A DNA stretch of 64,000 bases. It comes from Armigeres subalbatus (lineage: Eukaryota > Arthropoda > Insecta > Diptera > Culicidae). The position numbers and the translations under genes are program-made. This document shows positions 23,208-33,500 of the stretch, one piece after another (positions within the stretch are counted from its first letter, which is position 1; each line of letters starts with the position of its first letter). The notes beneath the pieces were generated by a model. That model was given only the letters and a program-made list of their open reading frames with translations. It had not been told where the DNA came from and searched no databases. The stretch is taken from positions 26,797-90,796 of the forward strand of contig NW_026942522.1 in assembly GCF_024139115.2 (NCBI RefSeq), given 5' to 3'.

Positions 23208-24287
23208 AGGTTGGGGCGAAAGGTTGTCACCTGCTTAATCATAGCATGCGACAGACATTCCCTTGGAATGGTTATTAGCCCACCAGAATATAAAATAGTG
23301 TTGGAGTTAGCTCTTTTGTAAAGCACAACACTTCCCAACAGAACCACAGAACCCATCGTCTGAGATCGAATGCCAATTATCATTCGATTGTGTTTTGTCC
23401 ACGAATGCCCAAACACACATATGCAATATATCGCTGGCCCGCAGCAGCCTGCATGGAGGGATCGTATTGTAAGATCAGAAGGCCGGTCTCGCACTTCTAA
23501 ACAATGTCCATTTAATTGAGCATATGGACTCAACAGTACTCATCGAAACGTTCGGACTGTACTAAAACCATCTCTCGTGTCAAGAGTCGACTAGCACCTT
23601 GTACCTTCGTAGAGTGGTGAGTTGGAATCGGGAGAAAGATAGGGGATAGATCAAATACCTGAAGCGAGATTTAATCAGTTCCAACTTACTCGTTTGGATG
23701 AAAGCATCAGTTCAAATCGGAGTGCAAAATACTAAAACCGTGAAGTACAGTACAAAAACCATTGTCCACGGTAGAAGTGTATCGAAACTTAACATGTGCT
23801 GCATGGAGTGAGCCTGGAATATAGCATGAGATCGGCCTATTAGTTTTGCCACCAAATGTGTTGTTGCGGCTTGGGCATTTAAGCATCGGCGCGCGCATGG
23901 TTATCCCGCGCTTCATCGAAGGATCGGCTGAAGTGGTAGATCGCCATTCAGATGATCAACAGCATCGCCGGAGGGATACACGGAATACATTAACACACTT
24001 TCAACACTAGCAAATAAGTACAAACCATTTTAGATTTAAGTTGATTTCGTAGGGGAATAAACAAAATTTATGCATGTAAAATTTCAATATTATTTTTCTA
24101 TCTCTGGTGATTTCGTGGATAAGACTCGTTGAGTAATTTTTATGCTGAACGGCGAACCTGTACGTGCTGTATTAGTGCAGCTCAACACTTTCTCATGGAA
24201 TCATGGATGTAACTTGACTGTGTTTCTTGATTTTGTCTCATTCCGGTGGGAGGTTTTTCCTTGATGACAAGGTTTTCTTGAGGGGTT

Positions 24288-24351
24288 GATAGGCTTGTGA
24301 TGTAATCACGCGCCTGCTAATCTCGACGTCCACGGTTCGAATCCGGGTTAC
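24288..24351 (+). other. tRNA-like sequence with box B, not a functional tRNA
   Basis: GGTTCGAATCC (24334-24344) is a good B box with a mostly paired T arm. The upstream part has a CTAATCT anticodon-like loop, but the acceptor stem and D arm do not pair. It is probably the head of a tRNA-derived SINE or a tRNA pseudogene. Confidence 0.4.
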
Positions 24352-24496
24352 ATTTTTTACATATATTCAAAATATTTCATAAGATCGTCTTATGAAATTC
24401 ATTCCATAATAAAAACTTATGAAAATCAACACATTTTCTTATGTCGCAATTTCAAAAGAGTATCTTATGATGTTCATACGACCCGTTTCCTCAGTG

Positions 24497-25055
24497 TACG
24501 GAATAAGTGAAAGTGAAATCAGAGACGATGGTATTATATAGAGACACGCGGAGAGAATAAAACAATTCTGGTTTCACGGCCAGCAGGCGAAAACATCCTG
24601 GGCGATTGGCAACATAAAAATTTGTGAGAACTTGAAGTGACTTTCAGTGTGAGCAGTTATTTCGTTTGCTCCAACTATGTATTTTGTCTTCTTTAGCACC
24701 ATTGCCATATATACAACAATAAATATGATTAAATACAATATATGAATTTGCTATGAGAACTCTGAAAACATCTTCATTTACTTAACTTTTCAAACATTTT
24801 CGTAATTCCTATAATGTTGATTACAATACCTATCCTGCATCTAGTACCGATTGGTTATGTTTGTTTTCCTTGCTCGTTTGGTACCGCGTTTGACGGTTCG
24901 TTTGGTACTTTCGGCTTCACTCTTCGCGGGTCTCTATCTATAAACAACGTCTCTGAGTGAAATGTAAGCAAAAGAAACAGAACGACTGGAGCTAGTAGAT
25001 ACAGATGCATGCGGACCATTCGAATAAGTACCATCCTTAGCGGGCAGTCGATATT
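24497..25055. other. No gene recognised
   Basis: About 560 bases without a convincing reading frame, inverted repeat or known family. Confidence 0.45.
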
Positions 25056-25925
25056 TCGTGTCTTTTATTAGTGATGCGACTAGGAAGGTCACTTTGCGAC
25101 AAATCCTTGAAAATCCGTGGATACAACTTGCGGACTCAGCACATGTTTGCGTACGACTCAGTGAAACCGTGGCATATAATGCTACAACATGCCTTTCCGG
25201 CAAAGCTTATCAGGCTGATTCAGGATGGATCCAAATCAAGCGTCAGAATATCGGGTGAGACATCCGATTCGTTCGTGACGTTAGATGGATTGAAGCAGGG
25301 CGATGCGCTCTCTTATCTGCTATTCAACATAGCTCTAGAAGGTGCAATTCGGACATCTGGTGTGCTAAGAAATGGAACCATTATCAACTAGTCTTACATG
25401 CTCCATGGTTTTGCGGATGACATCGACATCATTGGAGTGTAGGTCGCAGAGCATTGGAAGAGCCTTTCGTGCCTTTTCATCGGAAGGTTAAAAGAATCTG
25501 TCGGTCAAAATTAAGTACTTGGTGGCTGGCAGAGAACGTGGCAGCCGAAACGGCGTTGGTCCCGAGGGAGAAATTGATGGGATTTGAGGTTGTCGACGAA
25601 TTTATATATCTTGAAACACTCGTTACATGTGCTAATGACGTTAGCCGCGTTGCTTAACCAGCTGAAGTCTAGCAGCTTAAAGACACGGACAGAACTAGCT
25701 CTGTATATACATAGTTGATTTGTCCAGTCGACCTGCACGGCCATAAAGCATGGACGTTGAAAGATGCAGACTATTGAATTCCCGGAGTATTTGAGCGAAA
25801 AAAAAGCGACTTTCAATACTTGGCGGCGTACGTGGTGGAAAATGGCAAATGACGCAAACGCACGAAACACGAGTTGTGTCAAGTGTACAAAAATGTAGAC
25901 ACTAGCAGTCTGATAAAATAATACG
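25056..25925 (+). pseudogene. RTE-like reverse transcriptase relic, strongly decayed
   Basis: Fragments in changing frames encode the palm region AYDSVK, FPAKLIRLIQ, GLKQGDALSYLLFNIALEG and the catalytic GFADDIDIIG (about 25411-25440). A diverged FIYLETLVTC thumb block follows. Numerous stops and indels are present, and neither the endonuclease nor the 3' end is recognisable. The blocks resemble those of the RTE copy at 56300-56900 but are clearly from a more diverged family. It ends just before the foldback element at 25950. Confidence 0.75.
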
Positions 25926-26459
25926 GATTACAGTTGGGAAGACATACTACAGGGGATGGACAAAATAATTAGGATAGGCAAATTTTAGGTAAAATTAGAT
26001 GTGTTGTAACTACCTTAGTTATCATCCGATTTTGACAATTCAGGTATGCCTGAACTAGAAAATTAATGCAGTTTAACGGTATGTCCATGGAACCGACGAT
26101 GGCCACCGGATTCCGGAGATATTCCGGGTTTTTCGAAGGTAGGTTCAAAACCGTAAATTTGAGGTGGAGGAGAAGGAGAAGGAGGAGAAGTTGTAGTTAA
26201 AAATTGAATAATATTAGTAACCACAAATGAAGTAGGGCTCTTGCTGATTGGAACCATATATTGAGATTTGGAATCGGACCAGAATCAAGTGAGATATGGC
26301 CATTTCTTTAAAATCGGTTCCGATCGATACTTATCAAAGGGGTCAGGCCACAACTTCATTTGAATCTCGCTTTTTGATAGATCGTCCACTATGATTTCAT
26401 TCTAGAAGGCCTCTTATGTGTCCAGAATGAAGAAACAATTGAATAAACGAATCCTGGAG

Positions 26460-27290
26460 TCGCTGGGATGTCCCCGGGGAACATGTGGAAGGGGACATTT
26501 TAGTTTTACCACCAAAATCAGTCATTCGACGGCTCTTTTTTCATGGTTTTCGATCAGGAAGCGAAGTATGAATAGAAAATGATCCATTGACGGCTCTGAC
26601 CGCTTCCAGGATCTACGGATTGGCCCCGGGGAACCTGTGGAAGGGAACATTTTAGTTTTACCAAAAAACAGTCGTTCGACGGCTCTTTTTTTCATGGTTT
26701 TCGATCAGGAAGCGAAGTATGAATACAAAATGGTCAATTTACGGTTCTGACCGCTTCCAGAACCTTCGGATTGGCCCCGGGGAACCTGTGGAAGGGGACA
26801 TTTTAGTTTTACCACCAAAACCAGTCATTCGACGGCTCTTTTTTCATGGTTTTCGATCAGAAAGTAAAGTATGAATATAAAATGGTCCATTGTCGGCTCT
26901 GACCTCTTCCAGGACCTACGAATTGGAACCCGGGGAACCTGTTGAAGGGGACATTTTAGTTTTAGCATCAAACCCAGTCATTCAAAGGCTCTTTTTTCAT
27001 GGATTTCGACCAGGAAGCGAAATATGAATTAAAAATGACCATTGACGGCTTTGACCGCTTCCAGGACCTACTGATTGCCTTCGAGAATTCTGTGAATGAG
27101 GACATTTTAGTTTTAGCACTAAAACCAGTCATTCGATTTTTGATCAAGAATCGAAGATTGAATATAAAATGGTCCATTGACGGCTCTGACCGCTTCCAAG
27201 ACCCACGGATTGCTCCTGGAGAATCTGTGTAAGGGGACATTTTATTTTAAGCATCATAACCAGTCATTCGACGTCTCTGTGATAATACCA
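26460..27290 (+). repeat. Left-arm tandem array, about 5-6 units of about 151 bp
   Basis: The repeat landmark GCCCCGGGGAACCTGTGGAA recurs about every 151-152 bases (near 26477, 26624, 26776, 26928 and 27080). Each copy is followed by the block containing TTTTCATGGTTTTCGATCAG. Units nearest the centre are most diverged. Chance reading frames across the units are artefacts of repetition. Confidence 0.85.
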
Positions 27291-27699
27291 GAGATAGCTG
27301 GTTATTTATCCATTATTTATTGAATTACTCCGTATAGCTTTGAAAGAGTGAAGTAAATTATTCGTGGAAGTGATTGGATCAATTTGGTGAGATTGTTTCA
27401 ATATGTTTTTTTTATATGATTCCAAAACTAAATGCGCGCTGGATTAAAAAAAATCCGGAAGTTTGTTTATGGATCCATTATCCAATTGATAATGGTAGCA
27501 TAAACAGGCGGGGCTTATTGCTAGTGAAAGTGACCTCGGACTGGATGTGAGTTACCAGGCAGTCTGAAATGGGTCACTGGAGCTGCAGTAGAGCTAGCAC
27601 CTTCTAACTCCCGGGCTAAAGCTGACTTTATTAAAGATAGCTTTCTTCCATAATACCACTGCCGGACAGTGGGGGTTAGATTGAAGATACACACACACA

Positions 27700-28960
27700 A
27701 AACTAGTCATACAACGGCTCTGTTTTCATGGCTCTGGATCAGGAAGCGAAGTATGAAGTAGGCAGGTTCCTCGTGAGCTATCCGTAGGTCCAGAAAACGG
27801 TCAGAGCCGTCAATGGTCCATTTCTTGTTCATACTTCACATTCTGATTAAAATCCATGAAAAAAGAGCCGTCCAATGATTGTTTTTTGTACTAAAACTAA
27901 AATGTCTGCTTCCACAGTTCCCCGGAGGCAATCCGTAATGGGCCAAACACAATTGATACGTTTGCGTGCGTTTTGACAGATTTCCCATGAGAAAACTGTT
28001 AAAACGCACGCAAACGTATCCATTGTGTTTGGCCCATAAGTCCTGGAAGCGGTCAGATCCATTAATGGTCCAATTTATACTCATACTTCGCTTTCTGATC
28101 AAAAATCACGAAAAAAAAAGCCGTCGAGATATTGGTTTTGGTGCTGCAACTTAAATGTTCCTTTCTACTGGTTTTCCGAGGGGAATCTGTAGGTCCTGAG
28201 AGCGATCAGAGTCATTAATGGTCAATTTTATATTAATACTTTACTTATATTAAAGAAGAGCTGTCGAATGATTGATTTTGGTGTAAAAACTAAAATGTCG
28301 CCTCCCACAGGTTCCTCGTGGGCAACCAGTAGGTTCTGGAAGCGGTCAAAGCTGTCAATGGTCCTTTTATATTTATACTTTGCTTCCTGATCGAAAACTT
28401 ATAATAAGAGCCGTCGAATAACTGATTTTAGTGCTAAAACTTATATGTTCCCTTCCACAGGTTCCCCGGGGGCAATCCTTGGGTCCTGGAAGCGGCCAGA
28501 GCCGTCAATGGACCATTTTATATTCATACTTCGTTTCCTGATTGAAAACCATGAAAAAAAGCCGTCGAACGACTGGTTTTGGTGGTAAAACTAAAATGTC
28601 CCCTTCCACAGGTTCCCCGGGGCCAATGCGTAGATCCTGAAAGCGGACAGAGCCAACAATGGACCATTTTATATTCATACTTCGCTTCCTGATCGAAAAC
28701 CATGAAAAAAGAGCCAACGAACGACTGGTTTTGGAGGTAAAACTAAAATGTCCCCTTCCACAGGTTCCCGGGGCCAATCCGTAGATCCTGGAAGCGGTCA
28801 GAGCCGACAATGGACCATTTTATATTCATACTTCGCTTCCTGATCGAAAACCATGAAAAAAGAGCCGTCGAATGACTGATTTTGGTGCTAAAGCTTAAAT
28901 GTCCCCATTCACAGGTTCCCCGGGGACATCCCAGCGACTCCAGGATCCGTTTATTCAATT
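27700..28960 (-). repeat. Right-arm tandem array, about 8 units of about 151 bp, inverted
   Basis: The complementary landmark GGTTCCCCGGGGCCAATCCG recurs at about 27768, 27918, 28158, 28310, 28460, 28611, 28763 and 28914. The one irregular spacing (27918 to 28158) is explained by a 98-bp insertion at 27939-28036. The arm has more units than the left one, showing that unit number changes independently in each arm. Confidence 0.85.
27939..28036. mobile_element. 98-bp palindromic MITE with TAA target duplication
   Basis: Starts TGGGCCAAACACAATTGATA and ends with the near-perfect complement. The two arms pair almost fully around a short loop at CCCATGAGAAAA. TAA lies on both sides, and the uninterrupted repeat unit has one TAA here. 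A 3-bp TAA duplication suggests a PIF/Harbinger-type origin. A half copy lies at 43757-43808. Confidence 0.8.
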
Positions 28961-29421
28961 GGTTTTTCATTCTGGACACATTAGAGCCCTTCTAGAATAA
29001 AATCATAGTGGACGATCTATCAAAAAGCGAGATTCAAATGAAGTTGTGGCCTGACCCCTTTGATAAGTATCGATCGGAACCGATTTTAAAGAAATGGCCA
29101 TATCTCACTTGATTCTGGTCCGATCTCAATATATGGTTCCAATCAGCAAGAGCCCTACTTCATTTGTGGTTACTAATATTATTCAATTTTTAACCACAAC
29201 TTCTCCTAATATCCACCTCAAATTTACGGTTTTGAACCTACCTCCGAAAAACCCGAAATATCTCCGGAATCCGGTGGCCATAGTCGGTTCCATGGAACTG
29301 CATTAATTTTCTAGTTCGGGCATGCCTGAATTGTCAAAATCGGATGATAACTAAGATAGTTACAACACATCTAATTTTACCCAAAATTTGCCTATCCTAA
29401 TTATTTTGTCCATCCCCTGTA

Positions 29422-29499
29422 CTGCCGTCATACGCATAATTGTCCCACGTTTGCTGGGATTTCCTATGTACATGGGACAGTTATGCGTATAACGGCAGT
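29422..29499. mobile_element. 78-bp hairpin MITE abutting the foldback element
   Basis: ACTGCCGTCATACGCATAAT and its complement, each extending to TGTCCCA, form about 27-bp arms around a 24-bp loop. It begins in the TA that flanks the foldback element, so the two insertions are immediately adjacent. Confidence 0.7.
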
Positions 29500-29707
29500 G
29501 TATAGTATGTATGCCGGAAGAAAGACCCGTAGAAGTGATGTTTAGATCCTGGAACTACGAAATGTACGGTCATCATGCTCATGCTCATAATGATTGACTC
29601 GTTAACTCACGCAGTAATGCGATCTACCGACCATGTCATTCAGTCATCCTGGAAAGCTTTCTTGAGGTTATCCCATGTTGGTTTCGCTGTCTTGGCCCAT
29701 TTATGCC

Positions 29708-29815
29708 TATTCTACGTCTCGAATGACTCGAGAATTGGCGTTTTCGACTATTCTCGCGTGAGACGACCGTGTAATTCAAATTGGTGACGTCTCACCTCTT
29801 GCGAGACGTAGAATA
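29708..29815. repeat. 108-bp inverted repeat with TATTCTACGTCTCG ends
   Basis: TATTCTACGTCTCG at the left and CGAGACGTAGAATA at the right pair, with smaller GTGAGACG/CGTCTCAC pairings inside. It is probably a small MITE; no clear target duplication was seen. Confidence 0.6.
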
Positions 29816-31062
29816 AACCACGACCAAGCGCTCCATGACGGGCAGTAAAAACCCTCCGCATCGAGAAAGTCTTCCGCCTGCAGTAATTCCTTCGTTAACT
29901 AGTCCCATTGATCTTCCAATTCCATCTCCGGCACCGGATTGGTTTGCCCTGGCTTGGGACATCTTGAGATCAGGATCTTATCAGATTCTTCAGGACAGTA
30001 AAGAAAAAAACTTATTTACTTTTTGCTCACATCCTAAAGATTCTTGATAATAAAACAAGCCTGTCACCACATAACATATAGGTTTCTTTGCCGTGGAAAG
30101 TGGTCTTTCCATGATTTAGAAACGCTAGCGAACCTAGTGGTGGAAGTCAAGCTTTACTGAACAACGCCCATAAGGCAGAGCAGCATCGCATGCTTTGTTG
30201 TTTCTTTCGCCTTGGAGCCTTGAATATACGGAAGGGCCGTTCGTCGATTGTTGATATACAAAGAGCCTACTTTGACAATTGCAGTTTGTTGTATCTGTTT
30301 TGTATGACTATTTAGTTACTCAGACAGAATGACATATTCACCTTGTGTATTAAAGTCACGGCCTGCTTACTATGCATGGATTACTACAACAAGTCCACTA
30401 CCTCAGGTCAGTTGAGCTGAATTGAATAATTAAAAAAAATCGTCATGTCATAATATCTTTGCTGGATTTCCTATTCATATGAGAAAAAAATACGATTTTG
30501 GCAGCGTAGTAGTCAAACAGTAATAAAAAGTAGTTTGATTTTTGAATAATATTAACTAACATAATCTGTAACAAAATAGATTCAGCAGAGCTGTCACCTT
30601 TTCATTCGACCGTTCTGAAAATGTTTAGTTCCTGCAACCATTCTCCTCCCATAATCACACTGAATCACGGCAGTTTGCCAATGTCGCTGTCTACTTATTC
30701 ATTTACAATACTTTATACATTACACATAGAAAACATTCAACATAAAAATGCCCAAACTGTTCCTGAAACGTTACACACAACAACGCTACCTGACTAATAT
30801 CGGGGGCTAATCTCAGAGTAAATTCGGCAAAACAATCAACATAAGAATGAAATATACTTACAAAAATAACACTTTTGGTGTACTCGGGGTCACAACACTT
30901 AAATTGGTTCTCCGCTGAGCTGAGCAGTTCTTGTTAGGAGGATTAAATATGTTTCGCTGCCCTCAGTCAATGTTCAAGTTTCTGACTTTCCTCGGTTTCT
31001 CTGAATGCATTTTGGCTTCGGTGAGATGGCGTCTCATTCATTGCAGCTGGATTGGGTCCCGT
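29816..31062. other. No gene recognised; 3' flank of the - strand membrane-protein gene
   Basis: AT-rich sequence without convincing coding regions. The part nearest 31062 would be the 3' UTR of the gene at 31063-32270. A short frame at 29835-30047 has a Pro/Ser-rich translation but no start context or homologous motif that I recognise. Confidence 0.5.
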
Positions 31063-32270
31063 TCAGCAGTACGATCCGATGTAACTCACGGAGGGCGTTT
31101 TGGCGTACTGCTCCGGCAGCGAGATCGGCTTCCAGTACCACCAGTTGTAGATCACTGAAATGATGTTCCAAGGAAATTTAACATTCATATTGGAAAAACT
31201 ATGTCATGTTTTACTTACACCCGTAGCTGGCAGGCAACCGCACCGACAACGTTCGGCACCGGTGCCGACACTCCTGCGTGGGCCTAAGTAGAAACGTCCG
31301 GCTGCCGTAGCCCTGGATGATGAACATGTTGGCACACTCGGCATCCGGGATGCGGTACGGCAGGGCCTGTGGAGTGTCCACTATTAGGTACCGCTCCAGG
31401 CTTACCCCCGTCGATGGAAGCCGAGACGGCCGGGGGAAGATCGACCTCAGCAATCGGGCCGGGGCCATCCGATTGCAGCGCCAAACGCTATGGCTCTCCA
31501 CTTGCTGACTAGCGTTGACAAACTGTCGAAACAGATCGTCCAGGTTGCGGATTTCGGGATGCGTTGACTGGATTTTGTACGCATCCTTGGCAAAAATGGC
31601 ACGGTGCTGTTCGTACAACATCTGCAACCGGTTGATGTCGACCAGCTCCTTCTGTGTCTAAAAGTGAAAAACCCACGAATATTAATAACTCAGTTTACCG
31701 CATACTAAAGCATACCTTAAAAATATACGGATAATTCACCGCCACCTGGTCGACGTTGGTCAGATCCAGCACGTTGGCCACGTCCGCGCACGGATCGCAG
31801 TTCAGGTTCTCCACTTGGAAGTACGGATTCGTTAGCAGGCAGCTTTCGTCGTACAGCTCCGTCAGCGAAGGATAGTTGGCAATGATCGGCACCGTCACCT
31901 TGCGCCACACTCGCATCCCCGGATAGATAAAGCTCTGGATATTGCGAAGCACCACCGTCGACACTTCATGTTTGTACGAGAACACAATAAACAACGTCAG
32001 CAGTACGAAGATGAAGTTGATAATTTTTTTCTTCCGGTCAATGACCGTTTTGAGCAGGATCCGACTGGTGTGCTTGTCGAATATGTAGTTGATGATGTTG
32101 TTGTTGTGGAAGTAGTTCCGGACCAGGTAGTTATTGAACTCCGCCTCGTTTATCCGTCCCCGGCTGGCGGCCAACTCTTTCAGCTGATTTAGTTGTTCCA
32201 GATATTTAGCGATGATTTCGTTTTTGTCGCTCAACTCCTCGAATCCGGCCGTGTCCACCACGTCATCCAT
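31063..32270 (-). CDS. Uncharacterised type II single-pass membrane protein, three exons
   Basis: Exons on the - strand are 32270-31716, 31657-31219 and 31154-31063. They are joined by introns of 58 and 64 bp with consensus ends (GTATGC...TTTTAG and GTAAGT...TTTCAG). The phases fit exactly and give 361 residues. I chose ATG at 32270 because the frame upstream opens only at a GTG. Residues 1-82 are hydrophilic. RKKK precedes one membrane segment (about 83-99, [15 protein letters not shown]), implying a cytosolic N-terminus. The large lumenal or extracellular part has several Cys residues (including CDPC and ECRHRCR) and ends with an aromatic block [12 protein letters not shown] and a terminal Cys. 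I do not recognise the family. The clean introns and unbroken frame among decayed transposons argue strongly for a host gene. Confidence 0.82.
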
Positions 32271-32886
32271 CACGATGGCACGGTTCTCTTGAATCCTACT
32301 CACGGATCAGAGGCCACACCTCTGCCTTTGATGGAACTGGAAAATTTTCTCGTCCGACGGAAAACACTCGATTTAGAATCTACACCCACAACAAGCACAA
32401 TAATGAGCAACACATCGACGGCCAGAACGTACGCGACTGCAAAACGGAGATGATTGCACAATTATTTTTAGCTTTTGCCATTGAGGCCGTTTTTTGCGTA
32501 CAAATTAATTCGCGTTTTTTGCACTCGTCTATCTCACTGTTTTATCAATTTTTTTAAATGCAGGACAGATAAATAATAAACAAAGCATCGCTTGAACGCG
32601 CACAACGTCACGTACTGGGGTATTGTCAAATGACATTTATGCAGGGAGGTTTCCATAAATAGCATTGGGCGATTTGGCATAACATTTAAAAATTATAAGG
32701 GCAAAGTCACAAAAGAGCCGACAGAAAAAAATCCTTCCATGATTTCCGCGAACGGCGACCGCCACTCGATGATTTTTCGCTAAGCCTCCACCATTTGGAA
32801 TAAATTTTCAGCATTGCCACTGGTGTTACCCACGCCTTCGTGCTGCAGTGTCCGCTCCACTGCATCAAATTTTGTCGAATCGCTCC
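32271..32886. other. 5' flank and probable promoter of the - strand gene
   Basis: Contains the 5' UTR and upstream sequence of the membrane-protein gene. No TATA box or definite initiator could be assigned. A + strand frame overlapping the first exon (32193-32453) is a shadow. From about 32710 the sequence is a diverged copy of a repeat also seen at 41345-41510. Confidence 0.45.
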
Positions 32887-32964
32887 TTGCGTAATCCCAA
32901 TCAAAATGGCTCACGCGTAGTAGTAGTAAAATTCTTCTTTATTTAAACATTTTTTGTTCTACAA

Positions 32965-33304
32965 TTGGGTTGTTTAGGGGTATCGATGTTTTTACATATT
33001 CTGAAACTGCATAAAAAACTGAGGCAAACCCCAATTTTTCAGAATTTTTGGAGTATTGGAACTATTTTTAATTTGCATTTTAAATTTATATGGGACTAAA
33101 AATTTGTTCTTATGCTGCATGGGCCAACTGTCATTCTATGAATCTTAGTGTCATTCTATCGATTGAAATGGCTTATTGTTTGCTGTATAAAAATGTAAAT
33201 AAAAGGTTTTCAAACAAATTAAAAATATGCTGGAGATCAGCAAAGCATGCTCTTTAAGTTAAACTATAAAAAAACCTCATATTTTTCTTTGCTAAACAAC
33301 CCAA
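32965..33304. mobile_element. MITE of about 340 bp nested in the Jockey 3' UTR
   Basis: TTGGGTTGTTTAG at the left end and CTAAACAACCCAA at the right are perfect inverted repeats. AAT and TTA-like bases flank them, but the target duplication is ambiguous. The interior is AT-rich and non-coding. Confidence 0.7.
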
Positions 33305-33500
33305 TTATTTTTAACATGTACAGTGATCGGCCGGCTTGGCCCTCCAACTTCGATTTTAATTATTATTATTATTATTATGTTGTTACTTAATTTTTTAAAG
33401 TATAATGTGTCATGACGGCCTTCAGGAGGCGCTAGTGTTTTTTAAAATTTGATAGCCTAACTACTATGTACACTAATATTTACAATAAAAATTTGATAAC

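Larger units (their letters stand above)
22339..24496. mobile_element. Putative TIR element with CACTGAGGAAA ends, carrying an RTE relic
   Basis: The left end CACTCAGGAAAATAG and the right end (reverse complement CACTGAGGAAACGGG) are short imperfect inverted repeats. Both are followed inward by repeats of the motif TTATGAAA/CATAAGA. TA follows the right end but not the left. The segment includes the RTE fragment at 22475-23207 and a tRNA-like piece at 24288-24351. Bases 23208-24287 hold nothing I recognise. The single-element interpretation is tentative. Confidence 0.42.
25950..29420. mobile_element. Foldback element of 3.5 kb with long arms made of tandem repeats
   Basis: Ends CAGGGGATGGACAAAATAAT and its complement are near-perfect inverted repeats. 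The outer arm homology continues for hundreds of bases (25950-26460 against 28930-29420). TA flanks both ends (25948-25949, 29421-29422), as in Tc1/mariner-type elements. Inside, each arm continues as tandem copies of an about 151-bp unit. A 400-bp unrelated centre (27290-27695, ending in an AC run) separates the arms. There is no transposase, so it must be mobilised in trans if at all. Confidence 0.9.

Noticed and set aside
24288..24351. Functional tRNA gene
   Set aside because: The B box and T arm are good but the acceptor and D arms do not pair, and the anticodon loop has C at position 37.
25950..29420. Regularly spaced repeats that could be mistaken for a CRISPR array
   Set aside because: The units are about 151 bp tandem copies without unique spacers, lie in both arms of an inverted-repeat element, and the genome is eukaryotic.
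30931..31158. 75-codon + strand frame
   Set aside because: It is antisense to the last exon of the - strand membrane-protein gene, whose splice sites and frame are well supported.
32271..32303. Upstream extension of the membrane-protein reading frame by 11 codons
   Set aside because: It would need to start at GTG; the first ATG at 32270 is the more credible start in a eukaryotic gene.
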